Shown here piece by piece: positions 49,655 through 62,106 of a stretch of DNA of 64,000 nt. Origin of the DNA: Homarus americanus. Its lineage: Eukaryota; Arthropoda; Malacostraca; Decapoda; Nephropidae. A program made the translations under genes and the position numbers. Position 1 is the first letter of the stretch. Each line of letters starts with the position of its first letter. The notes beneath the pieces were generated by a model that worked only from the letters and a program-made list of their open reading frames with translations, ran no database searches and was not told where the DNA came from. The stretch is from positions 94,501-158,500 of the forward strand of contig NW_024754898.1 in the NCBI RefSeq assembly GCF_018991925.1. Direction: 5' to 3'.

Positions 49655-50708
49655 CAGTGACGCGCAGGCAGGTAGACACTGTGACGCAGGCAGGTAGACA
49701 CTGTGACGCAGGCAGGTAGACACAGTGACGCAGGCAGGTAGACACTGTGACGCAGGCAGGTAGACACTGTGATGCAGGTGACACTGTGATGCAGGCAGGT
49801 AGACACTGTGACGCAGGCAGGTAGACACTGTGACGCAGGTAGACACTGTGCAGGCAGGTAGACACAGTGACGCAGGCAGGTAGACACTGTGACGCAGGCA
49901 GGGTGACGCAGGCAGGTGACACTGTGATGCAGGCAGGTACACAGTAACGCAGGCAGGTAGACACTGTGAACGCAGGCAGGTAGACACAGTGATGCAGGCA
50001 GGTAGACACTGTGACGCAGGCAGGCAGACACTGTGATGCAGGCAGACACAGTGACGCAGGCAGGTAGACACTGTGACGCAGGGGTGAACTGTGATGCAGG
50101 CAGACACAGTGACGCAGGCAGGTAGACATAGTAATGCAAGCAGGTAGACAAAGTAACACAGGCAGGTAGACAAAGTAATGCAGGCAGGTAGACACAGTGA
50201 CGCAGGCAGGCAGACACTGTGATGCAGGCAGACACTGAGTGCAGGCAGGTAGACACAGTGATGCAGGCAGGTAGACAAAGTGACGCAGGCAGGTAGACAT
50301 AGTAATGCAAGCAGGTAGACAAAGTAACACAGGCAGGTATACACAGTGATGCAGGAGACACAGTGACGCAGGCAGGTAGACATAGTAATGCAAGCAGGTA
50401 TACACAGTGATGCAGGCAGGTAGACACAGTGATGCAGGCAGGTAGACACAGTGACACAAGCAAGTAGACATAGTAATGCAAGCAGGTATACACAGTGATG
50501 CAGGCAGGTAGACACAGTGACGCAGGCAGGTAGACACAGTAACGCAGGCAGGTAGACACAGTGACGCAGGCAGGTAGACACTGACGCAGGCAGGTAACAC
50601 AGTAACGCAAGAAGATCGACGCAATGACGCAAGGAGGCAGACATAATGGCGCAAGGAAGGAGACACAATGACGCAATGAAGGAGATACAATGACGCAAAG
50701 AGGCAGTC

Positions 50709-50709
<1 letters not shown>
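49655..50709 (+). repeat. 22-bp minisatellite, about 43 copies
   Basis: Units CAGGCAGGTAGACACAGTGA plus CG, with CTGTGATG, AAAGTAAC and ATAGTAATGCAAG variants. A block of variants recurs at a 171-bp offset (50125 and 50296). From about 50612 units decay into GACGCAATGACGCAAGGAGG forms. The 534-, 520- and 392-codon Cys/Leu/Thr-rich minus frames are translations of this array. Confidence 0.95.

Positions 50710-50710
<1 letters not shown>

Positions 50711-50763
<53 letters not shown>
50711..50763 (+). repeat. (GA)n microsatellite
   Basis: GA run of about 53 bp directly after the 22-bp array. Confidence 0.95.
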
Positions 50764-50764
<1 letters not shown>

Positions 50765-51220
50765 AGCGGAAAGGAGAGTGAAAGAGAGGGTGCAGCATTT
50801 CGGCCATCGCCCCACCACACTTTCCTATCATACCCTTCATCTCTCCCTCATCCTCTGGCATCCTTCTTAAGGGAGGAAAGACGGAGGGGGAGGGGGAGAG
50901 AGGGAGCGGGCGTGTAGACAGGCCCCCCACCGTTTGGAGAGGACTAGAAAGATGCCAGATTCTTTCATCGTGATTCTCCTCCTCCTCCTCCTCTTCCTCG
51001 TCCATCCACAGTTCCAGTTGAAGACGAAGTTGAAAGCCACCAGAAGCAAGAACGACCAAACGCTGGCACTGAGGCTGAGAGACGTAGGGAAGGTCTGCAA
51101 AATCTCACGTGAGGCGAGTATTTTATTTTTATTTTATTTTATTTTTTGCTTTAATATGATTTTGTACCTTATAATGTTGTATTCAAAGTCAACAAAATTA
51201 AACTATTTTAATTCTGGCAC

Positions 51221-51291
<71 letters not shown>

Positions 51292-51525
51292 CACACATCT
51301 CTGACCCCTACAAAAAGCACCAACTCACCCAGGCATCTTGACCCTCATCGTGTGGGCGAGATGCAGCTTCAGTCATCCTTAAGTTCTTTGATCGAAATCG
51401 ACTCGACTACCCTGACTTCTCTGGTCACAAGCAGCAGAATTCTTGCTGCCACTGTGTGGGGGATCCCGACTACTTTGTTTGGACAAAAACAGTACGAGGT
51501 GTTTGGCACTAAGGAAAAAATTGTG

Positions 51526-51564
<39 letters not shown>

Positions 51565-52234
51565 GTATAACTAATTTTCGACTATTCTCACACTCCGTAT
51601 AAGAGTACATCATGCTATTTTTCTTCACAAGAACCCCTGAACCTCTTACCTTTAACTATAACAATAATAGTCAACAGCAGTAATAATGTAATTAATACTC
51701 GACCAAGGTGCTAGTGGTCCTCTTAAGGTTTTACCCTAAATTATATTTATACTGCTTATGCAGATGGCACTGACCACCCCAGCACGTCGACGTAATTAAT
51801 TAATTAATTAATAATATCAATATTGATGACTTATTGCAGTTTCCAATTTGTCGTAATAACTGATATGATTCATAATGATTACTGGTTCTCTCACTATTAT
51901 CATCAGTCACCAAAACACAGCTATTTTTAAGATATTTTTCCTTCTCAGAGGAGTGTAGGGAAAGATTACTTCCCAATACCGCCTGAACATTACCTCGTAT
52001 GGTTCAAGTTACCGGATTATAGCTCACAGGACTGAACGAGTCATTTAATCTTTTTAAGTCTCGTTGGTGGAGTATTAATGGAAATAAATTCAATGATTGG
52101 TGAATGAGCACCATCAATCTCACCGCTCATAATTTCAAGATAAAATTAACTTATTGGAAATCCTGGCACGACGTGACCTGGTTACCCTACAACAGATCAG
52201 ATAAAGAGCTTACACGTCCACCAGATACAGACTA
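50764..52234. other. unique sequence; AAT and CA tracts; exon-like stretch
   Basis: AAT triplets at 51221-51288 and CA at 51528-51561. A possible exon (51012-51108) is listed separately. Otherwise AT-rich without coding support. Confidence 0.5.
51012..51108 (+). other. exon-like segment with splice-site matches
   Basis: A 97-base segment preceded by a long pyrimidine run ending CATCCACAG (acceptor-like) and followed by GTGAGG (donor-like). Two frames are open. Frame 1 gives a basic peptide (KLKATRSKNDQTLALRLRD) with ordinary composition, not low complexity. The pyrimidine run is a CTC triplet repeat, so the match may be chance. No flanking exon is identified. Confidence 0.2.
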
Positions 52235-52395
52235 TATATCTTGGTGGCGTCGCCCACAGCACGCGGCCACCCAGTACACCAACACTCTGCTGGAGGACCT
52301 TTACCAGGGCTCAATCAAGAAGACTCTCATTGCTACACCGGTATACGATCTATATCTTGTAGACGTCGTCCACAACACGCAGCTCCACCTTCTAC

Positions 52396-52440
<45 letters not shown>

Positions 52441-52640
52441 CACACACACACATAGTAAAGGGATCTTCACCAGGGTTATGTAGTGTGAGTCATGAAGAAT
52501 CTCATTACAAATTCGGACAGTAGATCTTGCTGACGTCATCCCCAGCACGCACCTCCACACACCCATACATAAAAACACACGCGCACACACACACACACAC
52601 ACACACTCTAGTTAAGGAACCTTCACCGATGCCGAGGCAT
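52235..52640 (+). repeat. three diverged copies of a about 170-bp unit
   Basis: Copies start near 52235, 52347 and 52525, marked by ATCTTG-GACGTC-CC-AGCACGC-like anchors and by ACCAGGG/CACCGATG later in the unit. Copies 2 and 3 contain CA tracts (52397-52455 and 52580-52606) at matching positions; copy 1 does not. Confidence 0.7.
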
Positions 52641-52794
52641 AGGAGGCCAATTACTGGAAATAAGGTTAATAAGTGAGGGTATTCCTGTCGATACGAGGAT
52701 CTTAACCCACCCAGTACCAGGACCCAATAAGCACTACAGGACTAGAATTTTCCTCCTTCAGTACCAGGACCCTAACTCCTTGTGTAGAACCCCT

Positions 52795-55250
52795 TAACTC
52801 CTGGTCCTCAAGGGGTTAGGTCATCATATTCAAGGGGCTAGAGGCCTCATATTCAAGGGGTTAGAGCCCTCATATTCAAGGGGTTAGAGCCTTCATACTC
52901 AAGGGGTTAGAGCCCTCATATTTACGGGGTTAGAGCTCTCATATTCAAGGGGTTAGAGCCCTCATATTTACGGGGTTAGAGCTCTCATATTCAAGGGGTT
53001 AGAGCCTTCATACTCAAGGGGTTAGAGCCCTCATATTTACGGGGTTAGAGCCCTCATATTTACGGGGTTAGAGCCCTCATATTTACGGGGTTAGAGCTCT
53101 CATATTCAAGGGGTTAGAGCCTTCATACTCAAGGGATTAGAGCCTTCATACTCAAGGGGTTAGAGCTCTCATATATACGGGGTTAGAGCCCTCATATTTA
53201 CGGGGTTAGAGCTCTCATATTTACGGGGTTAGAGCTCTCATATTCAAGGGGTTAGAGCCCTCATATTCAAGGGTTGAAACCCTCATATTTACGGGGTTGA
53301 GCCCTCATATTCAAGGGGTTAGAGCCCTCATATTTACAGGGTTAGAGCCTCATATTTACAGGGTTAGAGCCCTCCATATTTACAGGGGTTAAACCCTCAT
53401 ATTTACGGGGGTTAGAGCCCTCATATTTACGGGGTTAGAACCCTCATATTTGGGGTTAGAGCCCTCATATTTACAGGGGTTAGAGCCTTCATACTCAATG
53501 AGTTGACCCTCATATTCAAGGGTTAAGCCCTCATATTTACGGGGTTAGAGCCCTCATATTTACGGGGTTAGAGCCTTCATACTCAAGGGGTTAGAGCCTT
53601 CATACTCAAGGTTAGAAGCCCTCATATTTACAGGGTTAGAGCCCCTCATATTTACGGGGTTAGAGCCTCATATTTACGGGGTTAAACCCTCATATTTACA
53701 GGGTTAGAGCCCTCATATTTGGGGTTAAGCCCTCATATTTACGGGGTTAGAGCCTTCATACTCAATGGGTTACAGCCCTCATATTCAGGGTTAGAGCCCT
53801 CATATTTACGGGGTTAGAGCCCTCATATTTACGGGGTTAGAGCCTTCATACTCAAGGGGTTAGAGCCTTCATACTCAAGGGGTTAGAGCCCTCATATTTA
53901 CGGGGTTAGAGCCCTCATATTTACGGGGTTAGAGCCCTCATATTCAGGGGTTAGAGCCCTCATATTTACAGGGTTAGAACCCTCATATTACCGGGGTTAG
54001 AGCCTTCATACTCCAAGGGGTTGAAGCCTTCATACTCAAGGATAGAGCCCTCATATTCCGGGGTTAGAGCCCTCATATTTACGGGGTTAGAGCCCTCATA
54101 TTTACGGTTAAAACCCTCATATTCAAGGGGTTAGAGCCCTCATATTTACGGGGTTAGAGCCCTCATGTTTGAGGTTAGAGCCCTCATATTCAGGGTTAGA
54201 GCCCTCATATTCAAAGGGGTTAGAGCCCTCATATTTACGAGGGCTAGAGCTCTCATATACGGGGTTAGAGGCTCCATATTCAAGGGGTCAGAGCTCTCGT
54301 ATTTACGGGGTTAGAGGCTCCATATTCAAGGGTTAGAGCCTCATTTACGGGGCTAGAGCTCTCATATTCAAGGGGTTAGAGCTCTCATATTTGCAGGTTA
54401 GAGACCTCATATTCAACGGGTTGAAGCCCTTATATTCAACGGGTTAGAGCCCTCATATTCAAGGGTAGAGGCCCCATATTCAAGGGGTTAGAGCCTTATA
54501 TTCAACGTGTTAGAGCCCTCATATTCAGGGGTTAGAGCCCTTATATTCAACGGGTTAGAGCCCTCATATTCAAGGGGTTAGAGGCCCCATATTCAAGGGG
54601 TTAGAGCTCTCATATTTACGGGGTTAGAGGCCTCATATTCAACAGGTTAGAGCCCTTATATTCAACGGGTTAGAACCCTCATATTCAAGGGGTTAGAGGC
54701 CTCATATTCAACGGTTTAGAGCCCATATTCAACGGGTTAGAGCCCTCATATTCAAGGCGTTAGAGGCCCCATATTCAAGGGTTAGAGCTCTCATATTCAA
54801 CAGGTTAGAGCCCTTATATTCAACGGGTTAGAGCCCTCATATTCAAGGGGTTAAGGGCCCCCATATTCAAGGGGTTAGAGCTCTCATATTCAACGGGTTA
54901 GAGCCCTCATATTCAGGGTTAGAGGCCCCCATATTCAAGGGGTTAGAGTCCTCATATTCAAGGGGTTAGAGGCCTCATATTCAACGGGTTAGAGCCCTTA
55001 TATTCAGGGGCTAGAGCCCTCATATTCAACAGGTTAGAGCCCTTATATTCAGGGGTTAGAGCCCTCATATTCAGGGTTAGAGGCCCCATACTTACGGGGT
55101 TAGAGCCTCATATTCAAGTGAGGCCCCATACTTACGGGGTTAGAGCCCTTATATTCAGGGGTTAGAGGCCTCTATCTACGGGGTTAGAGCCCTTATATTC
55201 AAGGGGTTAGAGGCCCCATATTCAAGGGGTTAGAGACTTCATATTCAAGG
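52795..55250 (+). repeat. about 23-bp satellite, roughly 105 copies
   Basis: Core GGGGTTAGAGCCCTCATAT preceded by TTTAC, TTCAA or ACTCAA. The TTTACGGGG form dominates up to about 54.4 kb, and a TTCAACGGG form appears only after about 54410. Many units lack one base in G or T runs. The left edge begins with an inverted half unit (AACCCCTT at 52789 versus AAGGGGTT at 52810). Confidence 0.95.
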
Positions 55251-56399
55251 TCTGGGGGTGCTCGTATATAAGGGGGGTGGTTAAGTATTATGAGTTGTGA
55301 AATATTAATGCACTGGCGGGCTTATGGAGCGTGAGGCAAGAGACGGAGGTTTTATTACGGGATTAAGGCGTAAAAAGTGAAGTAACTCATCTTTGTTTAT
55401 ACACGACCAAGAGCAGAACACGTGTACGGCGTTGCCAGTCCATTCGCGATAAAACTAAATAAAAATAAAATGATAAACGCATAACTAAAATAAAAACAAT
55501 TAAGAAATAATCACTAAAAAAAGAAACAAACGAAAAGAAGAAAATAATAACTATATGAAGAAAAAAATGTCTCGGATCTTAAGTGGCGACCTTTGACCTT
55601 TACTGCCGGCTGACCACCCTTAATACATCCTCTACCACCCACTCAACTCATCCTTGCCTTGTACAGTATTAAACCAATCTACAAAGTTTCACTGATTTTG
55701 GTAAGCCAATTATTTTTTTCTGAACACAAATTTTTATACAAGTTTTGTCCATTATTTAAAATTATTTAAATTGAAATCTGAAACGACATTCATATTATTT
55801 TTTTATTATTAAATTACATTATAAGTAAATCGATTTTTCTCATTTTGTTGTACTAAAAACAGCTCACACTTTTTTTTATTAATGAAGGTTAATTATAGTA
55901 AAATTCAAACTATATTCGTGTAACTTTGATTTTCAGTATTCCAAATTAATTCAGCTGTACTCAAATTCAGTATTTAAAACTTTATAATCAAATTCAAAAC
56001 TATTTATCACTTTTATGTCCGACAACACAACTGACGGCACGTTCTCACACACACACACACAGGTAGAGGTGTTTGAGTGAGTTAATCCACCTAGTAGATC
56101 TACTTTTCCCTCCCTTGTACCTCAGTGTTTCCCTCCCACTTGGTGATCAATGAACTCAACACAGGGACACAGCCTGAAATTCAGTCGTGGTGGTAAAAAT
56201 AACATTGGCTTTACAGTGTTGCAGCCTCACCTCATCTGTCTAACTCAACCTTTAAGCTAATCAATTTAAACCTAACTTAACCCTCCCTAAACTTAAGAAG
56301 CTAAGTTACCCTAAACCCAACCTATCCTACCCTACCCAAAACCTAACCTAACTTACTAAACAAACATGCATCACTTGTATTCCACTAAATCAGCCTCCC
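55251..56399. other. AT-rich unique sequence, no gene seen
   Basis: A/T-rich with homopolymer runs. A CCTAA-like cluster at 56270-56350. No domain-bearing frame. Confidence 0.55.
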
Positions 56400-57325
56400 T
56401 TGTCCCTCGTTAACCCCTAATCCCACAAATCTTCCTCCTTGCCCTCGTTAACCCCACTAAATCTTCCTCCCTTGTCCCTCGTTAACCCCCAAAATCTTCC
56501 CCCCTTGTCCCCTCGTTAACCCCACTAAATCTTCCTCCTTGTCCCTCGTAACAATCTTCCCTTGTCCCTCGTTAACCCCACTAAATCTTCTCCCTTGTCC
56601 CTCGTTAACCCCACTAAATCTTTCTCCCATCACCTCGTTAACCCCACTAAATCTTCCCCTCGTTAACCCCACTAAATCTTCCTCCCTTGTCCCTCGTTAA
56701 CCCCACTAAATCTTCTCCCTGTCCCTCGTTAACCACTAAATCTTTCCCATCCTCGTTAACCCCACTAAACTTCCCCCCCTCCCATCTTCCTCTTCGCAAA
56801 TCTTCCTCTCGTCCCTCGTTAACCCCACTAAATCTTCCTCCTTGTCCCTCGTTAACCCCACTAAATCTTTCTCCCATCCCTCGTTAACCCCACTAAATCT
56901 TCCTCCCTGCCCTCGTCCCCCTGCCCCTCGTTAACCCACTAAATCTTCCTCTCGTCCCTCGTTAACCCCACTAAATCTTCCTCCCTTGCCCCTCGTTAAC
57001 CCCACTAAATCTTCCTCTCGTCCCCTCGTTAACCCCACTAAATCTTCCTCCCTTGCCCCTCGTTAACCCCACTAAATCCTCCCTGTCCCTCGTTAACCCC
57101 ACTAAATCTTCCTCCCTTGTCCCTCGTTAACCCCACTAAATCTTCCTCCCTGTCCCTCGTTAACCCCACTAAATCTTTCTCCCATCCCTTCGTTAACCCC
57201 ACTAAATCTTCCTCCCTTGCCCCCTCGTTAACCCCACTAAATCTTCCTCCTTGCCCCTCGTTAACCCACTAAATCTTCCTCCCTTGTCCCTCGTTAACCC
57301 CACTAAATCTTCCTCCATTACCCCC
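56400..57325 (+). repeat. 34-bp minisatellite, about 28 copies
   Basis: Units CCCTCGTTAACCCCACTAAA then TCTTCCTCCCTTGT, with frequent shortening of the pyrimidine part. Short minus frames here (up to 76 codons) are repeat translations. Confidence 0.95.
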
Positions 57326-60300
57326 ACTCTCTTCCACACACTGAAACACGCCGAGTATCAGCTGTGACCGCCCTCTTTACTACACGACGGAAACCAACCA
57401 TCAACAGCTTCAACACCACCACACTTTACCTAAGCACTAGTACATCCGGCCGGCCCTAAAAACAACGAGCCCGCTTGACCGAACAGTGTAATTCCACCAC
57501 TGAAACGCTATGATTTGTGGCCCTGATATTTACAGCAGTGTTTTAGCAGGTTTCATGTTTTGGTCTGCTGCTCTTACCTGTTTAAACATCACTTTGTCGG
57601 ACACTCAGGTCTTATAAACAAGGTCTCGTTTCCAGTCTCGCTAATTTAAAAGTTGCCAGTAAGTCATGTTTCTTTGACGGGGAAAAATCCGGGCTTTTAA
57701 AAGACTTGTGGAGAGCTGTGTCAACAAGTTTCTTTTATCTGTGTCTGAAGTTAAGTTTAGTTTCTTCTATCTGGCAGGCTAAGTTGATTTGATCTTTACC
57801 ATTATAAGTTACTAAGAATATGTTTATTTTGTCTCCGAGATCTATTTTTTTTCTTCCTAAGCTTAAATTTCTTTTATCCCGATAATTAAAAGTTTTTCTT
57901 ATTCCAAAGATTTTTTCTTATCTCAAAAAATAAGTTTCGCCGAGGTTGAATTTCTTGATTCGTATCTGACACACATTAACTTACCACTCCGTTAACTCAC
58001 CTGTCAGAATCCAGTACTTACAATTATATATTTCCAAACTACAAATTCATAATATGTTTACGAAAATATTATATCATTGTTTCCAAAGTATCAAAAAGCA
58101 GCTCGTAGTGCATAAAACATGAACTGAACTTCACCTACAATGTACAGCAAAACCCTAAAAATGAAAAAAAAAAAAGAAACTTAGTAGGTGAAGGGCAGCC
58201 AGGTAAGTTAAAACAGTAAACTTGCCAACACACCGAACACCTTTCCTATTTTTCTCATAATGGTGTGAGGCGAGATAGTTCACCGACGCGTTCTCTGGCC
58301 AGGTGTCTGAAGCATCATAGTCCTGAACATTTAAAGGTTAAAAACGTATAGAAAAAAACACTGTGGCAGGGAGTTCCTCGACGAATTAATCCGGGTTATC
58401 AGTTGGCGATATAAGCTAGAATGATAACTGGAATAATATTGACAAATAACCTTGGCAGTGATACATTCTATATAAAAACAATGAAATCCCAAGCTTCAAC
58501 AAATGAGTTTATCTAGACTCCTATATAAATAAGTGGCAGAAAGTATATCCTTACTAAGTCTCTGTTTACACTCTATACCGTTTTTTATTTATCTATTTAT
58601 ATATACAACAAAAGGCGTCTTCTCCCTCGACTGACACGATATTTATGAACATAACCTAACCTAACCATGTTACCGAGACGTGTCAATTAGTTTTCTTTTC
58701 CTACTTCTCAATTTATCTAGAGACAGAACACAGCGGTCGGTCTGTTCTGTGGCGCACTATTGGTAGGTATCAGGTATGCACAGTACACTCATTCAAAAAA
58801 AGTATCATTATAATTTTGTGTTAGGCAATATGACACAATGGACGAAGGATTTTGACAACCCTTCCGAGACAACAGGAATTGCACTGTTCATTTTGAAATT
58901 CATTGAACCTAACCATAAATATACTTGAACAGACTCCTTCGTGTACATGAACACTCGGTAATGTTGGTCCAGCCTGAACTAAAAACACTTTATACTTGAT
59001 ACTGTCACGACATTCTTTGGTTGAATATTCTGAGGCCACAAAACTCACTCTGATATATTTAGTTTTGACAGTTTCTGAGTAGTGACTGGTGCTGGTCCAA
59101 ATGATTTATGACGACCACACGCTATGAACAGCTCCAGTATACAAAAAGACCAATAGATGGTGATAAACAAACTCATTCCACCTATGTCGTGTAACTTTGC
59201 CTTAACTGAGTATGGTGTAAATGGAGGCATTTTGTTTTGTTTTCAGGAAATTAACCATAGCTAGATGCCAAGAACGCTATTCTTGAGGGAGAAAATAAGA
59301 ACAGCACCAACTGATGACTGGTGTTAGTTAGGGCCACTCCGCAACATACAGGTGAGGACTTGTAAGAACCTCATTACAATACCTGCAATTAACACTCGAT
59401 AAACTAAATGTATCACTGGTGCTTGATGTAAAGAAAAAGTCATTTAGGTCGTGGCAGAACAAATAACACGAGACATCATCACAGCCAGCGGAAGGAAGGC
59501 AAGAGTTACACCTGATATAATACACAGTTTTGAGCCACAACGACCCTCCTGGTGAAATGCGTAAAAATAGTGACATTCAAGCTCTGACGCCAATTACAGT
59601 GATTACGCTGACCTTGACACTGACGTTAGATTACGAAATAGCTCGTAAACAAAAGGTTAAAGAGACGAGGAAAACATTACAGATGACCAGAGAACTGTAG
59701 CAGTTCACCTAACCACCAGACACGACAGCGATTATCACCTCACCACACTGACTGACAAGGTAGACAGCCCCTAATAGTCATGAAGCTTACACAACAATTA
59801 ATGTGACTATTTTGAGAGATCGTTAAAAAAAGAACTACTGTGTCATTCTTGATCCACTTAATGCCATTTGACACAGCTGCTCACTGCCTACCTGAATTAC
59901 AGTTCAAAAATTTTCTCGTCTTCCACCTCGTATACCAATAACATAATAAACACTGGAGAGTTGATAACAAAGGTGAGAGACAACTGGTGTTTGGTTATAT
60001 TTAGTCGCACTTGATAATAAAAAACATCCTCATGCGACAAACACTATTATGAATTAGGTCAGGAAAGGCGGGAACTGGGTGACTAAATGAAGAGAGAGAG
60101 AGAGAGAGAGAGAGAGACTGATGAGTAGTTACAACAAAACCCTGCTGACCTTTCATCGTATACACACACACACACAAACAGCCCTTGGAGGGAACGAACA
60201 TCACGTTTTCGTTTTCTCTCGAAGGCAATGGATGAGCAGCCAAGGGGAAAATTAATACCATTGGAGTGTAGGCAGAGGATATATTAATAACATGAGAATT

Positions 60301-60477
60301 TACATACTTCTCACTTGTAAACGTTAAACCTCTCTTCCACCAGACCCGCGGCGTGTTTACTGCTGTGGGAGCGGAGGGAGAATGAGAGGAGAAAATATAC
60401 ATGTAGTCACGATGAGAATAAACTGAGATACAAAGACGCAAGTTCAATTTGGTGAAACCTAACACGTAAATAAGCAC
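57326..60477. other. largest mostly unique block, no confident gene
   Basis: AT-rich, with only short repeats: (GA)n 60090-60117, a CA tract near 60161, and CCTAACCTAACC at 58656-58668. Three minus frames at 59576-59328, 59230-59045 and 59048-58821 have balanced amino-acid composition but no known domain. A 158-codon minus frame (60477-60001) crosses the GA tract and is not supported. Confidence 0.5.
58821..59576 (-). other. cluster of non-repetitive minus frames, possible exons or relic
   Basis: Three successive minus-strand frames (82, 61 and 75 codons). The middle one includes a hydrophobic stretch (SLFITIYWSFCILELFIAC), and its stop overlaps a strong donor-like GTGAGT (59048-59043 on minus). 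The first is Cys-rich (CRYCNEV). I recognise no family. They could be exons, a decayed repeat or chance. Confidence 0.15.
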
Positions 60478-60869
60478 AGTGAAGTCAAGTAATTACTCAA
60501 AGGGATCAAACACTCGATGGTGGAGGGACAGATGCATGATTCAGTGCAGGCTCTTGGATCTAAACTCTACACTGTTCATAAATTCTCCGGTAACCTTGGC
60601 TCCGGTGCTCTTAAACAACGCCTCTCCTGAGTTACACATTCCACTTAGCATCACCTTAAAAACACGTATTCTAGTTTCCATTATACTTACAGCAGATCTG
60701 GCCTCAGCTGTGGTACCGTCAGAGTGGAAAATAGGTTATCTGTCGGCGTTACTTACAAACAGCTGAATGAAAAAAGTGCAGGAAATTACAGTCCCGTCAG
60801 TATAACGTTACTAATATGCAAAGTTTTGGAGCCATTTATCAAGGGTGAATTAGGTTTTAATATGGAAGG
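60478..60869 (+). mobile_element. old LINE reverse transcriptase fragment
   Basis: Plus-strand frames (60479-60766, then shifted) read LAPVL, ELHIPLSI, VVPSEWKIGYLSAL and, after a stop and frameshift near 60765, KSAGNYSPVSITLLICKVLE. This is the fingers region of a LINE RT (VP-x-WK and NYRPVS-type motifs). No endonuclease or catalytic palm is present. The fragment stops where the LTR begins. Confidence 0.65.
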
Positions 60870-61549
60870 TGTGACGTGACGTTGAGTCCCGGGAGTAGAA
60901 ACCAGCAATTAGAAACTACCACAACAAACCACGTGGGCTTGGAACGTGAGAAGCTGGCTGAAACGTCAGTGTTTCACGGCGCCACTGGGAAACCTATGCC
61001 TAATTGGTTGTAGATTCCTGCCAAAATGTGACGTGGTGACCATAGTTCACTGGACAGGAGGAGAAGCAGGTTTGACGTGGCTGTGGAAGGTGGAAACGAT
61101 GGAAGGGGTTCAACACATATAAAAAAACCTTAGCCTGAGTATATATTTTATTGTTGTGAGTGTGTAAGTCGAGGAAAGTGGAGGAAGAATAGGATAGAAT
61201 ATTTTGTGTGTAGGATGTAATATTGTGTGACGTTATATAATCTTATTTGTAAGGTATCGATTGGTGAACCCCAACCCTCTTTATTTGTCTGCTTGCTTGT
61301 CACGTTAATAATGATTAACATAACTTGTTTGTCTGTTTAGTTGTGAATATTCCCAAATCGGTTAATACTTGTTAAATTCTCTTTTAATAAGTGTTCTTGT
61401 ACTTGTCAGATGCTTTATTTATTTTGTAAAATGAATTTGTATTTTAATTTACTCTAGTGTACTGCTTATACCTTTCATTTATTAATTTCATTGGCGACCT
61501 TATTTTTTTACTGTGGTTTGACACAATCTAGGACCACCAGTCCGTAACA
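60870..61549 (+). mobile_element. candidate 5' LTR of a Ty3/Gypsy element
   Basis: Begins TGTGACG (60870) and ends CGTAACA (61549), near-perfect short inverted termini of the TG...CA type, total 680 bp. A TATA box (TATAAAAAAA, 61118) is followed by T/A-rich sequence with ATAA motifs suited to polyadenylation. Directly after the 3' end, TTGGCGACTTTGCC (from 61555) resembles a primer-binding site. A second TTGGCGACC lies inside the LTR end (about 61491). The matching 3' LTR would be outside the window. Confidence 0.55.
61118..61127 (+). promoter_or_regulatory. LTR TATA box
   Basis: TATAAAAAAA roughly 250 bp into the candidate LTR, a plausible U3 promoter. Confidence 0.4.
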
Positions 61550-61554
61550 GATAA

Positions 61555-61568
61555 TTGGCGACTTTGCC
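61555..61568 (+). other. candidate primer-binding site
   Basis: TTGGCGACTTTGCC starts six bases after the LTR end. TGGCG-starting sites are common PBS forms in LTR elements. I cannot name the priming tRNA. Confidence 0.4.
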
Positions 61569-61569
61569 A

Positions 61570-61990
61570 GGTTGTTGCTGTCTTTAAGTGCCATGTATGC
61601 AAAGGTATTCATGTGGTCTTTGAAAGTCGGGAGATGCTAAAGAATGGGTATATCTCTGGACTGCATCAGTGAGTTACGAAATCTGGGTGACATGATCAGT
61701 GCTGGAGGTGATGCTGAGCAAGCTCCGTTGCCTGAGTCAGATGTGGCTGGATGGTGTTTAGGGAGTTGTTGCCTTTATTGAGGCATGAAAGGCTTGATGT
61801 ATTTAACTGGCATGAGAAGTGTGAAGTTGTGTAGTATTGTGGTTAAAGAGGATTTTATATGCAAGCGTGAGTGAATTGAAATGAGAATGGTGAAGTGGAT
61901 GTGCAATGTAACACTGAAAGACAGGAAACTCTGTTGAGGGGAGCTGGGTATCAAGAGTATGATGCATGTGTCTAAGAAGATAAAAAATAG
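61570..61990 (+). mobile_element. LINE RT C-terminal fragment inside the LTR element
   Basis: Plus-strand frames read LGDMISAGGDAE, then (shifted) VRCGWMVFRELLPLL, then (shifted) VVKEDFICKRE and EMRMVKWMCNVTLKDRK. This order matches the region after the RT palm in a widespread RTE-like LINE family (YLGDMLS, RELLPLL, ETW, EMRMVRWMC-type landmarks). Several frameshifts and stops. It sits between the PBS and gag, so it probably inserted into the LTR element or arrived in a rearrangement. Confidence 0.55.
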
Positions 61991-62106
61991 TCATGATTTC
62001 TACAGTAGAATGACCTATCACCTGTAATTGTCTTCCACAAACAAAGCCTAATAGTAATTAATATTACTGCAGAAATAGTATTCCTGTTCTCATTCTTGAC
62101 TTCTCA

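Noticed and set aside
49072..51059. Long minus-strand frames of 534, 520 and 392 codons, Cys/Leu/Thr-rich
   Set aside because: They coincide with the 22-bp array and are open in all three minus frames at once; the flanks are GA, GT and AAGG tracts. This is a repeat translation, not a protein.
52795..55250. CRISPR-like reading of the 23-bp satellite
   Set aside because: Units are directly tandem with no unique spacers and the genome is eukaryotic. The same holds for the other arrays.
60001..60477. 158-codon minus frame
   Set aside because: It runs through a GA tract and a CA tract (SLSLSLSL and CVCV stretches) and has no recognisable domain.
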